A stretch of 64,000 nt of DNA, taken from positions 11,022,108 through 11,086,107 of the forward strand of contig NC_066316.1 in assembly GCF_022539315.1 (NCBI RefSeq), given 5' to 3'. Shown one piece after another: positions 47,851 through 60,532 of this stretch. The position numbers were made by a program, and so were the translations under genes. How positions within the stretch are numbered: position 1 is the first letter of the stretch; each line of letters starts with the position of its first letter. The stretch comes from Serinus canaria (Eukaryota; Chordata; Aves; Passeriformes; Fringillidae). The notes under the pieces were generated by a model, which saw nothing but the letters and a program-made list of their open reading frames with translations, was not told the origin of the DNA and did no database searches.

Positions 47851-50800
47851 AATGGGAATTAGATTGCATTCATATAATTGATTAAAGTTCAAATGTTATT
47901 TTTGTAGTGTGAACCAGCTCAGATATTGGAAAATGTAAAGAAAAAAAAACCCAAAAACATAATCAAGTTTGTACTAGAGCTGTGCTTTATTTTTATTAAG
48001 CCTCTTATTTTCATTTGAGGGATATGAGTGTAAGTGTAAGACTTGAGTAGAGATGTGTAAGAATCCCTTGAATATTGGATCTTGATGTGGGAAAATGTTT
48101 AATGTAATGCAGGAAATAAATATTCTTGTGAGCAAATTGATTAAAAATAGTGCAAAGATATACTTGAGCTATTCATGGTCTTTAACATCAAGTGTCTTTA
48201 TTTACATCAATTTGAGAAAATATTCATAGGATTCCTTTGTAGCTTTTTTTTTTTACTATTTGGAACAAAAAGATTTGTATCTGGAAATTTGGAATTATCT
48301 TTGTGATGGTTATCAAGGCAATATGTAGGTAAGCAATTAAAATGTGTAATCAAAAACTAGCACAGAATGAAATCCCTGCCTGGTAGTATAAAGCCTGAAA
48401 GTTTTCATTAATTCCTGCTTGCCTTTATTGTATTAAACATTTTTTTTAATATTCTCTTGATGAAAGCCAGATTGCTTCTGATTACAACACAGGTGCTTCT
48501 GTGATACTGTAATAGAAAATACTCTGTAGAAAACCAAGGAAATATATGACTTTATGAGCTACCTCCAGCTCCACTGCTTGAAAAGAGTTTTAGTCAGCAA
48601 AGTTCCAGTGGTTTTACCAATGTCTGGCAGGTTCACCCATCAAGTTTCTCCACCTTTGTTCTCCTCTACAAAACTGTTTAAAATTTGAGTTTAATTTTTG
48701 TCAATCATGTTGCTAATGTTGGCTGAGATGGGGATAATTAAAAAAAGAACTAGTAGGTGGTTTTTTTTTTAGTTTGGTGAATGATACAAAACTTTGTTTG
48801 ATGTGAGGGATAGCTGATCAGAAACATCTGGGTTGTCTGTTAGGGAGAAGGCCAAACCTTAATTTTCAGTGTTTGATATTGTCTTATATAACCCATCTTT
48901 ATTCCAAACAAACTATTTTGGGATTGGCTGTTATTGTTTTAATACAGTGTGGAATGTACCTCATCCTGTCCTGCAGTGAAAAACAGAGTTGGCTGGGGTT
49001 TTTTACCCCAATGCTATCCTATTATGGTGGTCTAAAAAAGTATAATAATAATATTTTTTTGATCTAATAAATACTTGCTCCAAAAGCCTGGAATTTGGGG
49101 ATGGTAATGTTTGGCTGAGACACAAGCTTTTATTGCTACAAGGAGCAACACTTTCTGAGGAACTAGACATCTACTTGAGGAAAAAGCCCCCAAATTAGGA
49201 CTAGATTTTAAAATTAATTTCAGTGTGTAGCATTTTATTACACAGCCTAAATATTTGTACACAAAATGCTTAGATGGAGCTAATGCCTACATCTCACTTC
49301 AGAGTAGTTTGTATTAGCTTCTGGGATATAATAAATCCACTGGGCCCAATGCCTGAATTAACATAATAATTAAAGTTTCAGCACATTGTTGTAGGTCACA
49401 GTGAGAAAATGTTTAATCTTTCTCCCTTCATCTGTGTACATTCAATGCATTGGGAGGTCTACAGAGACTGAATTAAATTTAAGTGTACCAGAAATGAGCA
49501 GGGTGTTTTAAGAAAAATGTGAAAAAGGTTTAACTTTGTTAGGAGCTGTTCATAATTGGTTTTGTTCTGGCAATAAAAGATACAGCAAAAATTGGGTCAC
49601 TACACAAGTTACAGCTCAATTAATGGCAGAAAGCTGTGGGTGTATAGCAGCCAAAACACAGAATTATCCTGCATCTGCCCACTTGAGGGTTTGGGGTTTG
49701 CTTGGTTCATAGATCATTGTCTGTGGTCAGCTGTGCCTGTAGGAAAGAACAAGTGCTGGGCTGGAGTGAGTAAGCACAGGATGTTGTAGATCATCTGAAA
49801 GCTACTCTACAAAATTAGTAGAGTTTTAAGAGAATGAAAATGTGCTTTTCCAAACATATTTCTAGGTGTGAAAAACTGATGAGACTGAGAGGAAGATTTA
49901 ATGTCATTTTATGGCTCTTGAGAGAAACCAAGGAATATTAAAAGTTGTCTTGTGCTGACCCTACTCACTAGCCAGGGAGAAATATCTGGATGCTGATTAT
50001 TGCACCACCAGAAATGGGTCAAGATGCAGCTTGTTTTGAAACCACTTTGGAAATCCATGGTAAATTCCTGAGGTTTAATAAGAGCTTCAGCTGCAGTTTC
50101 CCTCTATTCTGGAGCAGCTCTTTGCTAACACAGGAGTAAATGGATTTAGTCATTTAATGGCTAATTTCCTTTGCTGGGCATTCAGTTGACAAAAGAACCA
50201 CAACAGGATGGGGGAAGAAAAGTTCTGTTTGTGTTGGTTTTATTCTGAGGAACCAGGGCAGGCTGCTGCTCAGCTTTTTGCTGTGTTTACACAAAAACTT
50301 GGAAGATTAGGATAGAAAATAAAAATGGGGAGCCTGAAGCTGCTTAAATTAGTCTGTGTTTCTTGTATGGCAGCATGGCAAGTTGGTTATTAACTTAATA
50401 TTGGGGAAGTAGGGAAACAACTGAGCTGGGGGTAGCAGGAAAAACAAGAGCTGCAGGAGCTGCCCTTGGATACAGCAAACATTCTTAATTTCATGGCTAA
50501 CAGACTGATGAATGCTGCCTGCTTTTGCTTATGAGATGGAAATGCTTCAGTGTGCATATTGTCTCCATAGCCCCAGACAAAAGTACAAACAAATAATGCT
50601 TGAATAATAAAATAATCAAATTATCCTCCAGTTAAATTGTGGTTCTCCTCTAAATTTCAGTTTAGGAATCCAATGAAAATGTGCTCAGGTAGAAGGGAAT
50701 TAAGAAAGAATGGACTGCTAGTCTACAGATGTCTAATTTAATGACAATTAAGAAGAATTCTCAATGATCCACATACCTTTAATTTTAAACCATTTATGTC

Positions 50801-50886
50801 TGTGCCATTTCATCTCAGTATTATGATATGATGTTACCTCAAAAATGGAACTGATGGACAGGATTCTAAAATAATTTAAACACAGC

Positions 50887-50969
50887 TTTCATTTTAGTTT
50901 TGTATCCAAATCCTTAAGGATTTGGGTACAAAACTAAAATGAAAAGTTTTGAGTTTTGTATCCAAATCC
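50887..50969. repeat. 58-bp near-perfect palindrome plus a third direct copy of one arm
   Basis: The left arm at 50887-50913 (27 bases, starting TTTCATTTTAG and ending CCAAATCC) is followed by the centre TTAA (50914-50917). The reverse-complement arm is at 50918-50944. The only mismatch is T50905 against G50926, which would still pair as G-U in RNA. The palindrome therefore has no true loop. Eight bases further on, the 18-mer AGTTTTGTATCCAAATCC from the left arm (50896-50913) recurs exactly at 50952-50969. Confidence 0.95.
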
Positions 50970-51440
50970 AAGTCCATAAGGTGTAGGAGCCTTGGGGAGA
51001 AATAGAGATGATAATTACAGAATGATTTCTTTACAGAGGCAGTAATTCCCTTTCCTGAAAGTTCAGAGAGGTTTAAATTATTTTGTGAACATAATAACTG
51101 ACCTGGTGGTTCTGTGATGAATGCTTTTGTCAAGAACTCTTCAATTTTTATTAATTGATAGTATCCAGAGTAGTAATCAAATAGCTTTAAAAGTGTAATG
51201 GCATGTATTCAGAATCAAATGTCTTGTGTGTTGTGCATAAAGGGCTTTACCTATTTTCTCAGGGTGCTATAAAATGAGGAGGGACTTTGGAGAAACAAAA
51301 CTATATTCAGCAATACAAAGAAAACAGTAGGGCTGTAGAAGAAGGTTGAATTAATAGCCTGTGTAACTCAGAGTGCAAGCATTTTCTGTCTATTGATCCT
51401 GTCACTCTGGCTACTGCACAAGGGTGTTTTCCTAATGTAA

Positions 51441-51480
51441 TAAATGCAAAGCCCCACCAGCCTCTGGAGCTTTGCATTTA
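51441..51480. repeat. Perfect 12-bp inverted repeat (hairpin)
   Basis: TAAATGCAAAGC at 51441-51452 is the exact reverse complement of GCTTTGCATTTA at 51469-51480, with a 16-base GC-rich loop. Confidence 0.93.
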
Positions 51481-53225
51481 ACAGCTGATGGGTAATTACA
51501 GGAGACCTGGGAGGCACAGGTGGGAGAGAAATAATGGAGGCTGCTGGGGAAAGCTTTTGTATTCAAATTGGTTTGGGGCAAACTTTCACTTGCTCTATAC
51601 TGTAGAGGGATTTTTTCTCTCTCTGAGGGGAGAAGAGAGGTTTATTACATTGAAAGTTTCCATAGAATTTGTTCTGTGCCTCAGTATTAGTGTGTGAATA
51701 GCCAGCCTGGTTGTAGTCCTTGCTCCTGGTTCCTGGGTGCTGTAGTGTGGGACCAGCAGTGGTGCTCAAGCTGTTCAGGAGGAGCCAGCCTGTGGTTCCT
51801 GCTGCTGTTGGCACAGGCTTGTCTTGTGCTTTTTTCCACATTGGTTAGGAGATGGAACTTTGTGGAAAATAGATGTCAGTTGCCAAAACATTTGGTGGGG
51901 GATACAGGCTCCATTGCTTTTTTCCCTGCCCTCTCCAGTTGATGGCTTGGGGGAGTACCAGCAGCTGTGGTGAACACAATCTTAGTGCCTTGAAATGAGG
52001 AGACAGTTCAGACCCTGAATGCAGATTAGATTCTTGAAAAAGGAAGAGAACCCAAACCTGAAATGTATGTAATGTGCTTGTCAGTAGTGTGTGTCACAGC
52101 TTTTCTCTTTTGATTAGCCTTTGTAAGTATGTTAAATTATTTTTTCAGTTATGTTTTGTTCTGTAAGTGTTTTTTGGATGATTACAGACTTGTTTCTATT
52201 TCATATCTGTAGGGCAGAAGGCTGTAAATAATTCTAAGCTCCTATGCAGTAATAATAAATATTGAAGTATTTTAAGCAGTTATTTTAGACAAGTTCCTGG
52301 AGGGGTGAAATTACTTCTTAATATCTAATGTTTATAAAATGAGGCAGTATCTGACAGTGTCACTCTTTCTGTCTCCATCTTTTCTCTACCCCTTCCATTA
52401 CCTGAGAAATAAGTTAAGTTTTACGTTAGATCCATGAAATGATGCAAATATGTTACATTATCTATGACACTTTAAGTATCTCACCTTGTTAGGCATGTTT
52501 ATTGCATAAAGAACAGGATCAAGTACCAGTGGTGCAAATGTGCTGTCTTCAGTGGAATTTACCAGCAGATATCTTGGCCCAGTCATGACAGCAAATCTTT
52601 CCTCTAAAATATCAATACAGCACTAGAGTCCAATTATTTTTATACTCTGCTAATCTTCTTTTGCTTTTACAGTGTTCCTGCAGGCTTCTATAAAAAGACC
52701 ATTGGTAATCTCAGTAGGGAGGCCTCCTTATCAAGTAGTTTCAAAGACTTATGGCTTCTGAAAAAATAAGGAGGTAATACTGAATTAATGGAGAAAAAAA
52801 TGGAGTCTTCAAAAAAACTAAATGTAAAGCATATATAATGCAGATTATTTTACTACTTGCAGAAGTTTTCTTGGATTTTCACAGATTTGATAATAAGACT
52901 TGGAGAGAGTTAAAAATATTTTATATTTTTAAAGTACATGCCTAAAATGATCCTTTAAATATAAATCTAGACATAGTTCTTTTTATGTACTCATAGCTGA
53001 AAAGAAATCAGTGTATGTATAGTTTTAAAGTTGTGGTCAGGCCAAGAAACCTGCTTATCAATTTTTGAAAGTCTCATGTAAAAGAAAAATTGGTAGATCT
53101 GGAAAGGCTTGTTCTGTTGTAGCTTACTGGAAGTATGTTAGAACATTATTAAACTCTGTTTAAGAGTGAGTGTTAGAGAGTCAAGAGCCAAGCCCTGGTA
53201 TTTCTTGAAGAGAAGAATAAGAAGT

Positions 53226-53880
53226 TCTGTGGAGAAGGACCTGGGGTTCCTTGGGACAGCTTGTTCTCCTGGGTGGAGAACAAGCTGTCCCTGAGCCAGC
53301 AGTGTGTCCTTGTGTCCAAGAAGGCCAATGGTGCATTAGAAACTGCACTGCCAGCAGGTCAGGGAGGTGATCCTGCCCCTCTGCTCAGCCCTGCTGAGGC
53401 ACATCTGGAGTGCTGTGTCCAGTTCTGGGATCCTCAGGATGAGAGAGACATGGAGCTCCTGGAGCAGGCTAGTAAGGTGGTGAAGGGTCTGGAGAACCCC
53501 CCTTATGAGGAAAGGCTGAGGGAGCTGGGGCTGTTCAGCCCCAAGGAGAGAGAACTGAGAGAACCTCATCCAAGTCTCAGAGGGGAGATGTCAGAGGATG
53601 GACCAGGCTCTACTCAGTAGGACAAGAGGCACCGGGCAGGAACTGATGCACAAGAGGTTCCACCTGACCATGAGGAGGAACTTCCCTGTGCAGGTAAACC
53701 TGAACTGGGGTGGATTGCTCAGAGAAGGTGTGGAGCCTCCCTTGCTAGAGAGATTCCAGAACCATCTGGACACAATCTCGTGCCTTGTGCTGTGTGATGA
53801 CCCTGCCTGTGCAGGGAGAGCAGACCAAATGTCCCTCTGTGCTCCCTTCCAGCTTGACCTATGCTCTGATTCTGTGAAGT
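53226..53880 (+). mobile_element. CR1 LINE, 5'-truncated 3' end
   Basis: Plus-strand CR1 beginning at CTGTGGAGAAGGACCTGGGG. Familiar blocks are GAGCCAGCAGTGTGTCCTTG (53293-53312), AAGAAGGCCAATGGTGCATT, TGCCCCTCTGCTCAGCCCTG, ACATCTGGAGTGCTGTGTCC and GAGAGACATGGAGCTCCTGG. GAGGAAAGGCTGAGGGAGCTGG, GGACAAGAGGCACCGGGC and the terminal GCTCTGATTCTGTGAAG follow. The plus frame at 53261-53620 retains CR1 tail peptide motifs (ERDMELLEQ, YEERLRELGLFSP) and then shifts out of frame. It lacks reverse transcriptase. An extra inverted copy of an internal segment forms a hairpin at 53253-53291. Confidence 0.94.
53253..53291. repeat. 17-bp perfect inverted repeat with a 5-base loop, inside CR1
   Basis: GGGACAGCTTGTTCTCC at 53253-53269, loop TGGGT, then the exact reverse complement at 53275-53291. 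The right arm corresponds to the usual CR1 wording (GGACAACAAGCTGTCCATGAG). The left arm has no counterpart in the CR1 sequence I know, so it looks like an inverted duplicate of the right arm. Confidence 0.93.
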
Positions 53881-56254
53881 GATAGCAAGCATTATCTTGT
53901 TTAAAAACTAGCAGCTGTTACTTGAAACACATGAAGGTATCCATCAAATTGCTTTGGATTGTACCCTCCTTTATCATGTTATGGGTATAAGCTTTACAGA
54001 ATCATGAAAAAAGGTGTGGGGGAATGGATTTCAGATTTTTAATATTTCATTGATATTTTGCTATGTGTTTAAGAAGATTTTCCATACTACAGAGTTGGGA
54101 TGTCTTTAAGTGGATTTGTTTCAAGAAGTACCTTGGTAATGGCAATGACTTATTTCAGCAACACTTTTTTCTTAAGACTCTTTGTTATGTAGCTTCTACT
54201 GCTTTCCTTTAAAACTTGATGCAAGTTGCATTTCTGTGATTATTAGCAAAAAACCCACACATTTTATTCGCAGTCAGATAAATCAGATTTTGAGATTGCC
54301 ACATGTGACATTATCATCTGAATATCTCTGGTTGTTACTTACACAAAACCCTGGTGTTATACTCAGTAAAAGGCTCTTGCTCATGTGGACAGTGCTTTTT
54401 CCTCAACATGTCCCATGTTCTGAAATGCTATGGCCTAAGTTTTGATTTGGGGTGGAAGGGGCTATGAAATACAGTTGTATCCTACAGTTGTCAAACCACT
54501 ACAAGAATAATGGCAGTTTTCCTTTTTTCTTTATTGTCTTGGAAAGAGTGTGTTAATTTAAGAACCAACAGTAGTGCCAGAAAAGCAAAAAAATAGCTAC
54601 AGTATATTGGTATAGAATATCATCTGTCAAACTTCTGTAGGTTTCATCAATCTTTACTGTCTTTTCCATAATAAAATCTGTTAAATTAGTTTGAATTCAG
54701 TTAGCCTGTTCCCCTATCCTTAACACCCTGCTTTTATATGTTCTTTTATCTGACTGCTGCACAGAAAATATAAATAGAGGTGCGAGGTATTTTTTGTTAT
54801 TAAGGTTTATTCTGATTTTAAGATGAGAATGGGGATTTCCAATGACTGCTAATTAGTAAGAACACTGACCAGCACACAGCTTAGCCAGCCTTTGCCTCTC
54901 AGCAGGAATTGCAGTGCAATAAGAAAGGTCTCTGAAGGAGAAAAACCTAAGATAGAGAGAAGAACAGAGTGGAGGGCAGCATTGAAACAAAAGAAAGAAG
55001 CAGAAAGTAATAGGTCAGAATATTTCTAGGAAGATATGTCACAGCCTCCAGAGATGGTAACAGCACTATCAAAGTTATCAAGGTTTTCTGTCTGATGGGA
55101 AGTCCTTTTGAGTGTTTCATCTGAATTTTAAATAGTCATTTCCTGATTCTGGACTTGCCCCTGAATGTTTCTTCCCATATATATGCAGGTGGTGGCAGTT
55201 CTGTGTAAATACCTGTGGGTGTTTTCCTCTGCAAAGTACAGGCAGTTCAGCTGCTTTTATTGCCATGACCTTGACCAGAATCCCTGTTATACAAATACTT
55301 ACTAATATTTTTTCAATTTGCCTCCATTTTAAAATATACATTTATTTTTTTTAACTGTGGACACATAGTTGGTTCTTCTTTCCAGAGCAGAATGTTTTCT
55401 GTTCCTAACCCAATCCACTCAAGGTCTGTGCTGTGCTCATCTATTACATGTTTGTTGTCCCTAGTGCTTTGTCCATCAGATACATTCATAAAGGTAAAAT
55501 ATCATTAGTCATTGTAGTGATCATTAATCAATTTGGAGGAAGGTTATCTGAATTGTTAATGAGCTATATCAGATATTAGAGTTCAACACCAATTATTCCA
55601 ACCAATTTCAACTGGCACTATTCTTTTGCTCACTAAATAAGAATTCTACCTCTGTAATTCTTTGGAAGAAAAAACTGTTCCAAAACCAACATATTGAATT
55701 TCTTGTAGCTCTTACTTCAGGTTTTTAATAATGCTCATTTGAACACCTGACCTATGTACAGATGGTGGCTGAAGGTAATTCTGGTGTGCCAAAAGACATA
55801 TCAAATGTATCACAAGAAGGTATATTTATCCTGATACTACTTCTTATATGCAGCCTTAAGTTAAAAAAATATAGTTTTGGCTCAAATATTTTCCATTGGA
55901 CAATGAATTGAGATACTGAAGCTCAAAGGCTATTTTTGACTAATGCTTTGCCTGTTTTGAGGAGTTTTGAGCTTCTTCTCTTTCCAGAACTAATCAATAA
56001 AAAAAGAGTCCTTTTACTCTTTGTAGCTGACATAGTAATTCCTTTCACTTTATTTGAAGAGGCAGGGTTGCAAAGAGATATTAGATGGTTTGTTTAGATC
56101 AAATATTTCTAGTGTAGCAGCAGGCCATTAGCACATCTCTCTGCTTGTTATTTTGAGCAGCAGATTTCTTCAGCTGAGACTTCAGCTTCTCAGATCCCCT
56201 TTGTTGCTGTAGGATCCTTTCATAGAATGCATTCTTCATGTGCTCAGTAACTCG

Positions 56255-56290
56255 GAAAGATTTTTCTGTTTTACATGTGAAAAATCTTTC
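56255..56290. repeat. Perfect 12-bp inverted repeat (hairpin)
   Basis: GAAAGATTTTTC at 56255-56266 pairs exactly with GAAAAATCTTTC at 56279-56290 over a 12-base loop. Confidence 0.93.
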
Positions 56291-59200
56291 TTAAATGAGG
56301 CTATCCTCAACAGGCTGGATGTAATAAAATAACTGTTTTCATATTAAATTTCCCATGTTTATAGGAAAACCAAGAGTTATAAATAACTTCTTCCAAACAT
56401 GTTTTGAGGGCTAACATAGAGATCCAACTGACTTTTCCCAAATGTTTTTATGTAGATATTCCTGCAGTGGTACAATCTTAGGCAGAGACAGAAAAAAAGA
56501 AAGTGATGGTTTTGTCAGTCCCCTCTGGAAAGTGTTTTGTTTTACCTTTTTCAAAACCATGCTGGTTCTCTTTTTACTGTGTCAAATGCTACATTTTCCT
56601 GCAGTAACCCTCTGAGACAAGGGCAAAACTGGTTTTATAGCAGTGGCTCATCATGCACATAATACCATTGCAGTGGCATTCCCCCTGCATCTCTGGAAAG
56701 CTTATTGTACAAAGGGCTGCTTTTAACAGGAGTTAATTAGGACTGGAAAATTGCTTGTTGTTTTTTATTGCATCTAAACCCCAGGACATGCTGCACTAAT
56801 CCTCTAGTGCTGTGTGGTGCCATAAGAGAGGTATTCAGCTGATGTCTCAGAAGTTTCTTATTAGCTTTGAAACTGTTCCTTATCAGATCATTTAACTCAT
56901 TAACTCTTTCTACACATAAAATGTGTTCTTTGGGATTGTTCTTCCTTGTTCTTTCATTTAAAATGTGTGTTTAAATATAACCCCAACAAAGTTAAACCAA
57001 TTTTTTGTTCTCCTCCTATTCCACATTTTTATTTAGGACAATGAAAAACAAATGCAGCTCATTTGGAGAATGCTCTGCAAGGAGTAAGGTGCTACTGCTT
57101 CATCCAAGAAGCATTACAGAAAATGGGTTTTTTTTCTAGGACAGAGACTGCCTTCAATTTTTGCAAGAATTACTGCACTTGTTTTTTGCTCAAAGCATAT
57201 TAATTCTAAAACTTGTATTTGCACAAGTTATATACTTATGAGGAGTAAAATTAAAACTGCTGTTTTTTTAATCATTATGTCAGTTTTTCTATCAGTTCTG
57301 TAAACAATCTGATACTGAAAATCTGTGATTCTGATTGAAAGCTAGAAATCTCCATTTTGCAGTTCAGCTCTAAAGTCAGTAGGAACCTTGAGGCCTGGAA
57401 AAGGCCCTTGGAAAGTTGCCCAAAGTTTTCCAGCATGGTTTTTAGCTTGCTGCAGAAACTGGAGCCTGTATTTATTTGTTGGTATATTTCTGCTCTGGTT
57501 TCCCAACCTGATAAATGAGTTTTAAGGCAACAGTAAGGTTGAGTAAAAGTAGTTTCTCCTGTCAGTGTCGAAGTGATGTGAGAGTATTTGACATTTTGCA
57601 GTTAATTCTTTATTTAGCAAGAATGCCTTTAAAATCACCATTTTGAGTTTTGAGTAATTTTTGGACACATTATTGCTGTGATATGAGGTGCAGGATACTG
57701 TAATCTGCTTATTAATGATGCAACTGCTAATTAGAAAAAGGTTCTCTTATTTTCACCTTCCAGCAATTTAGTATTTATTGTACACTAAGATGGCACTGTT
57801 CCTGAAAACTCCTGCTTGCTTTCCTCTCCCTCCCCAATTGCAAATGTGCTTTTGAAGTGCCTACTCTGTGTGATTAAATAAAAGGACATGAAAATTAGTG
57901 AGGAAATTGCATGGTGTAGCCATTTTAGTTATGAATTTAAATTACTGTTTAGCAAAATGGAGTAATTTATCACTTATCTAGTATTCCCTGCAAGTCATTT
58001 ATCATGAGTAGCAACAGTCATAATTTTATTCTAATCTGAGGTGGTGGGAAGGGATCAGAGGTTCATGCTTCTTGTGGTTGGCTACTGTTTTAATGATGGT
58101 GTATGAAACAAAACAGGAGCTGGGAAACTTTCTCAAGTTTCTTTGCATTATTATACCTGACTTTGTACCAGTTAAATATCAGTTAAACGCTGATAAATGT
58201 TTCTCAGCAGGTAGGCTATTTATTTGCACCTCATTTTATAGCAATGGATAGTGGTTTTATGTTGGACACCAGTAGTGCAGGCTTTGGTGCCCAGGAGCAC
58301 AGCAGCAGTGTGTTTTTGGGATAAACCATGTTCTGATAGTACATTCCAGGAACAGGGATTATGGCCATCCAAAGCACTTGGTTAGAACAACTAACCAGAG
58401 TTTTACTTTGTCATGGTTTTGAGTGGAATATTTTCTGCCACAGAAAGGCTTGGATTGGTTTACCAGAAATGAGTCTGTGGAATGAGTAGTCATTTCTACA
58501 GCCCCTTTTTTTTTTTTGTTTTTTTCCACAAAAGGATAATTTGAAATAATAATAAGGGGCCCTTGAGAATTCCTCAGTCCTTCAGAATAAATTGCTTATG
58601 GTCTTAAATAACTTTTCCAGTTTTGTTCTCATGTTAGGCCAGTCATGATTACCTCATAATGAAATTATTCTCTCACAAAGGGAAGGCACACAGAAATCTG
58701 TACTTACTGGAGAGGGGAAGGGAGCATTAAAAAATAGGAAATAAACAGGTACCTATTTCCCAGCTGTGGATTTGGAAACATGAATCTGATTTTTTTTCTC
58801 CAAATTGCTTTCTTCGAATATTCTGTGGAGACTAGAGGGCAAGGAGTATAGTTTCTGGGAAGGAAAAGTAAAAGATTGTGAGAAATGAAAGCATGGAAGA
58901 TTCTTCTGTTAAAAAAACTTATTTACAGGAGATAGGAACAGAAAACTGCTAATGTAGAACAAGAGTAGTACTTTGTAAAAATTAACTCAACCCTAACTGA
59001 TAAAGCAGACCCTCTGCATTCTCTCAGAATTAATTTCTTAGGCTTTATCATAATTCCATAATTTTTGTTGTTTTCATACTTAAGTCTTAATTTTTTTTTT
59101 TTTACATTAGCCAGAATTATTTTGGTTTGCTCTTTGAGTGCCTGTGTTTTATTTCTAGATGGAATCTGGTCATCTTTTATTATGTGATTGGGAAACAAAA

Positions 59201-60513
59201 AACAATCAAATTCAGTGTAACATGTAGAGAACCACTCTATAGTCTTTGTAATTTTTCATCTCAAGATCCAGTGAATGCTGTATTAATGGAAGGGTAAAGG
59301 CTGGCTTCCTACAAGAGGAGTGTGCTGAGAAACCTTGTGCATGATGCATCCTGAGAGCATTCCTGGTTCAGCAGTGCACACCTCATGTGGAGAGTATTCC
59401 CTTTCAATGGAATAGCAAGGCATTAGTCTGCTATTACTGCCAAGTTTGCCACAAAAGTAGCAGTTCAGGCTGCCTGGTTTTATTGTGTCAGTCATTCTTG
59501 TAAATGGTTTTGTCTACGTGCTGTTTTAGTGTAGCTTTCCAAAGTTGCATTACTTTTTCAGAAAGACTTTATAAGTTTAAGTTGATGGCGTAGCAGATAA
59601 ATGTTTGAATTTTAGATTGTTGTGAAATGGAGCACTGGACAGTACATCTGGGAACATACCAGACTCTGGTTTGGCATAATTGATTTATTCAGAACACATT
59701 TCATGTTTTGAAGATTGTAGAGAAGTAACTTGGTTCTTAGAAATAGAGTATCAGTGTTGGCAGCTTATTTTCTCTTTCACAGTAATTATTTTGGCAGACA
59801 GATAAATTGACAGCACTCTACCAGGTTTTGTGTGTAATACTGGATGGGTTTGTCACATGGGTTGTTGGGGTTTAGTTAACAAACTTTTGGGTTCTTCTTA
59901 TGTAAAGGAACATTTGCAGCTATGAATAAAGAGATTTGATTTACTCTTGCTGCAATTTTATTGCTCTTGTCTATGGTTCCATTATTGTTACTACCTAATA
60001 AGATCAAAGCCCATAGTGCTTTGTATGTGACTTAAATCAGGCATGGGCACATGATGAATTTATTATGGATGCAGCCAGACCCAGTTTGTGATGTAATACT
60101 GCCAGTGGGCTGGGTGGATGTGCTCTAAAGCTGAGCATAGTGCTTGTGTAGGACTGTAAAATCTGCTCAGGCTCATTGAAGTGTTGCTTCCATGTGCTTT
60201 ATCAGACTAAGGATTAAATGAACTTCCAAAGGGTTGAATGCTAAAACTGTTGTTGGCTTCAGTGGGGCAAAGAAACAAACCCTTCCTGCAGCAACAGGTG
60301 CTTTAATAGAGGGCTTCTCTTGTTTGAATCCTTTCTGTGACACAGATTGTGCCATTCTAAATTGGCACAACTCCTGTAATTCTGGACTGTCACTGCCATA
60401 ATATACTACATTTTACAGTATTCAAAATTCAGAATAAAAACATGTTAAACTCCTTTATGGTGTTCATATTATCTTGTGCTTTTCTATGCAGGTAATTACA
60501 TTTTAGTCATTAA

Positions 60514-60532
60514 ATGAAGTGTGACACTTCAT
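60514..60532. repeat. 9-bp inverted repeat around a single base
   Basis: ATGAAGTGT, one G, then ACACTTCAT: an odd-length palindrome of 19 bases with perfect arms. Confidence 0.9.

Larger units (their letters stand above)
45919..53225. other. Long intronic stretch with palindromes but no genes
   Basis: About 7.3 kb of AT-rich intron. Structured items are the AT tract at 47093-47106, a 14-bp palindrome at 47837-47850, the large palindrome at 50887-50969 and a hairpin at 51441-51480. No transposon recognised. ORFs at 51488-51942 have no domain features. Confidence 0.5.

Noticed and set aside
53261..53620. 119-codon plus-strand ORF that resembles database 'hypothetical proteins'
   Set aside because: It is the CR1 tail peptide from a truncated LINE; such frames are often mis-annotated as genes.
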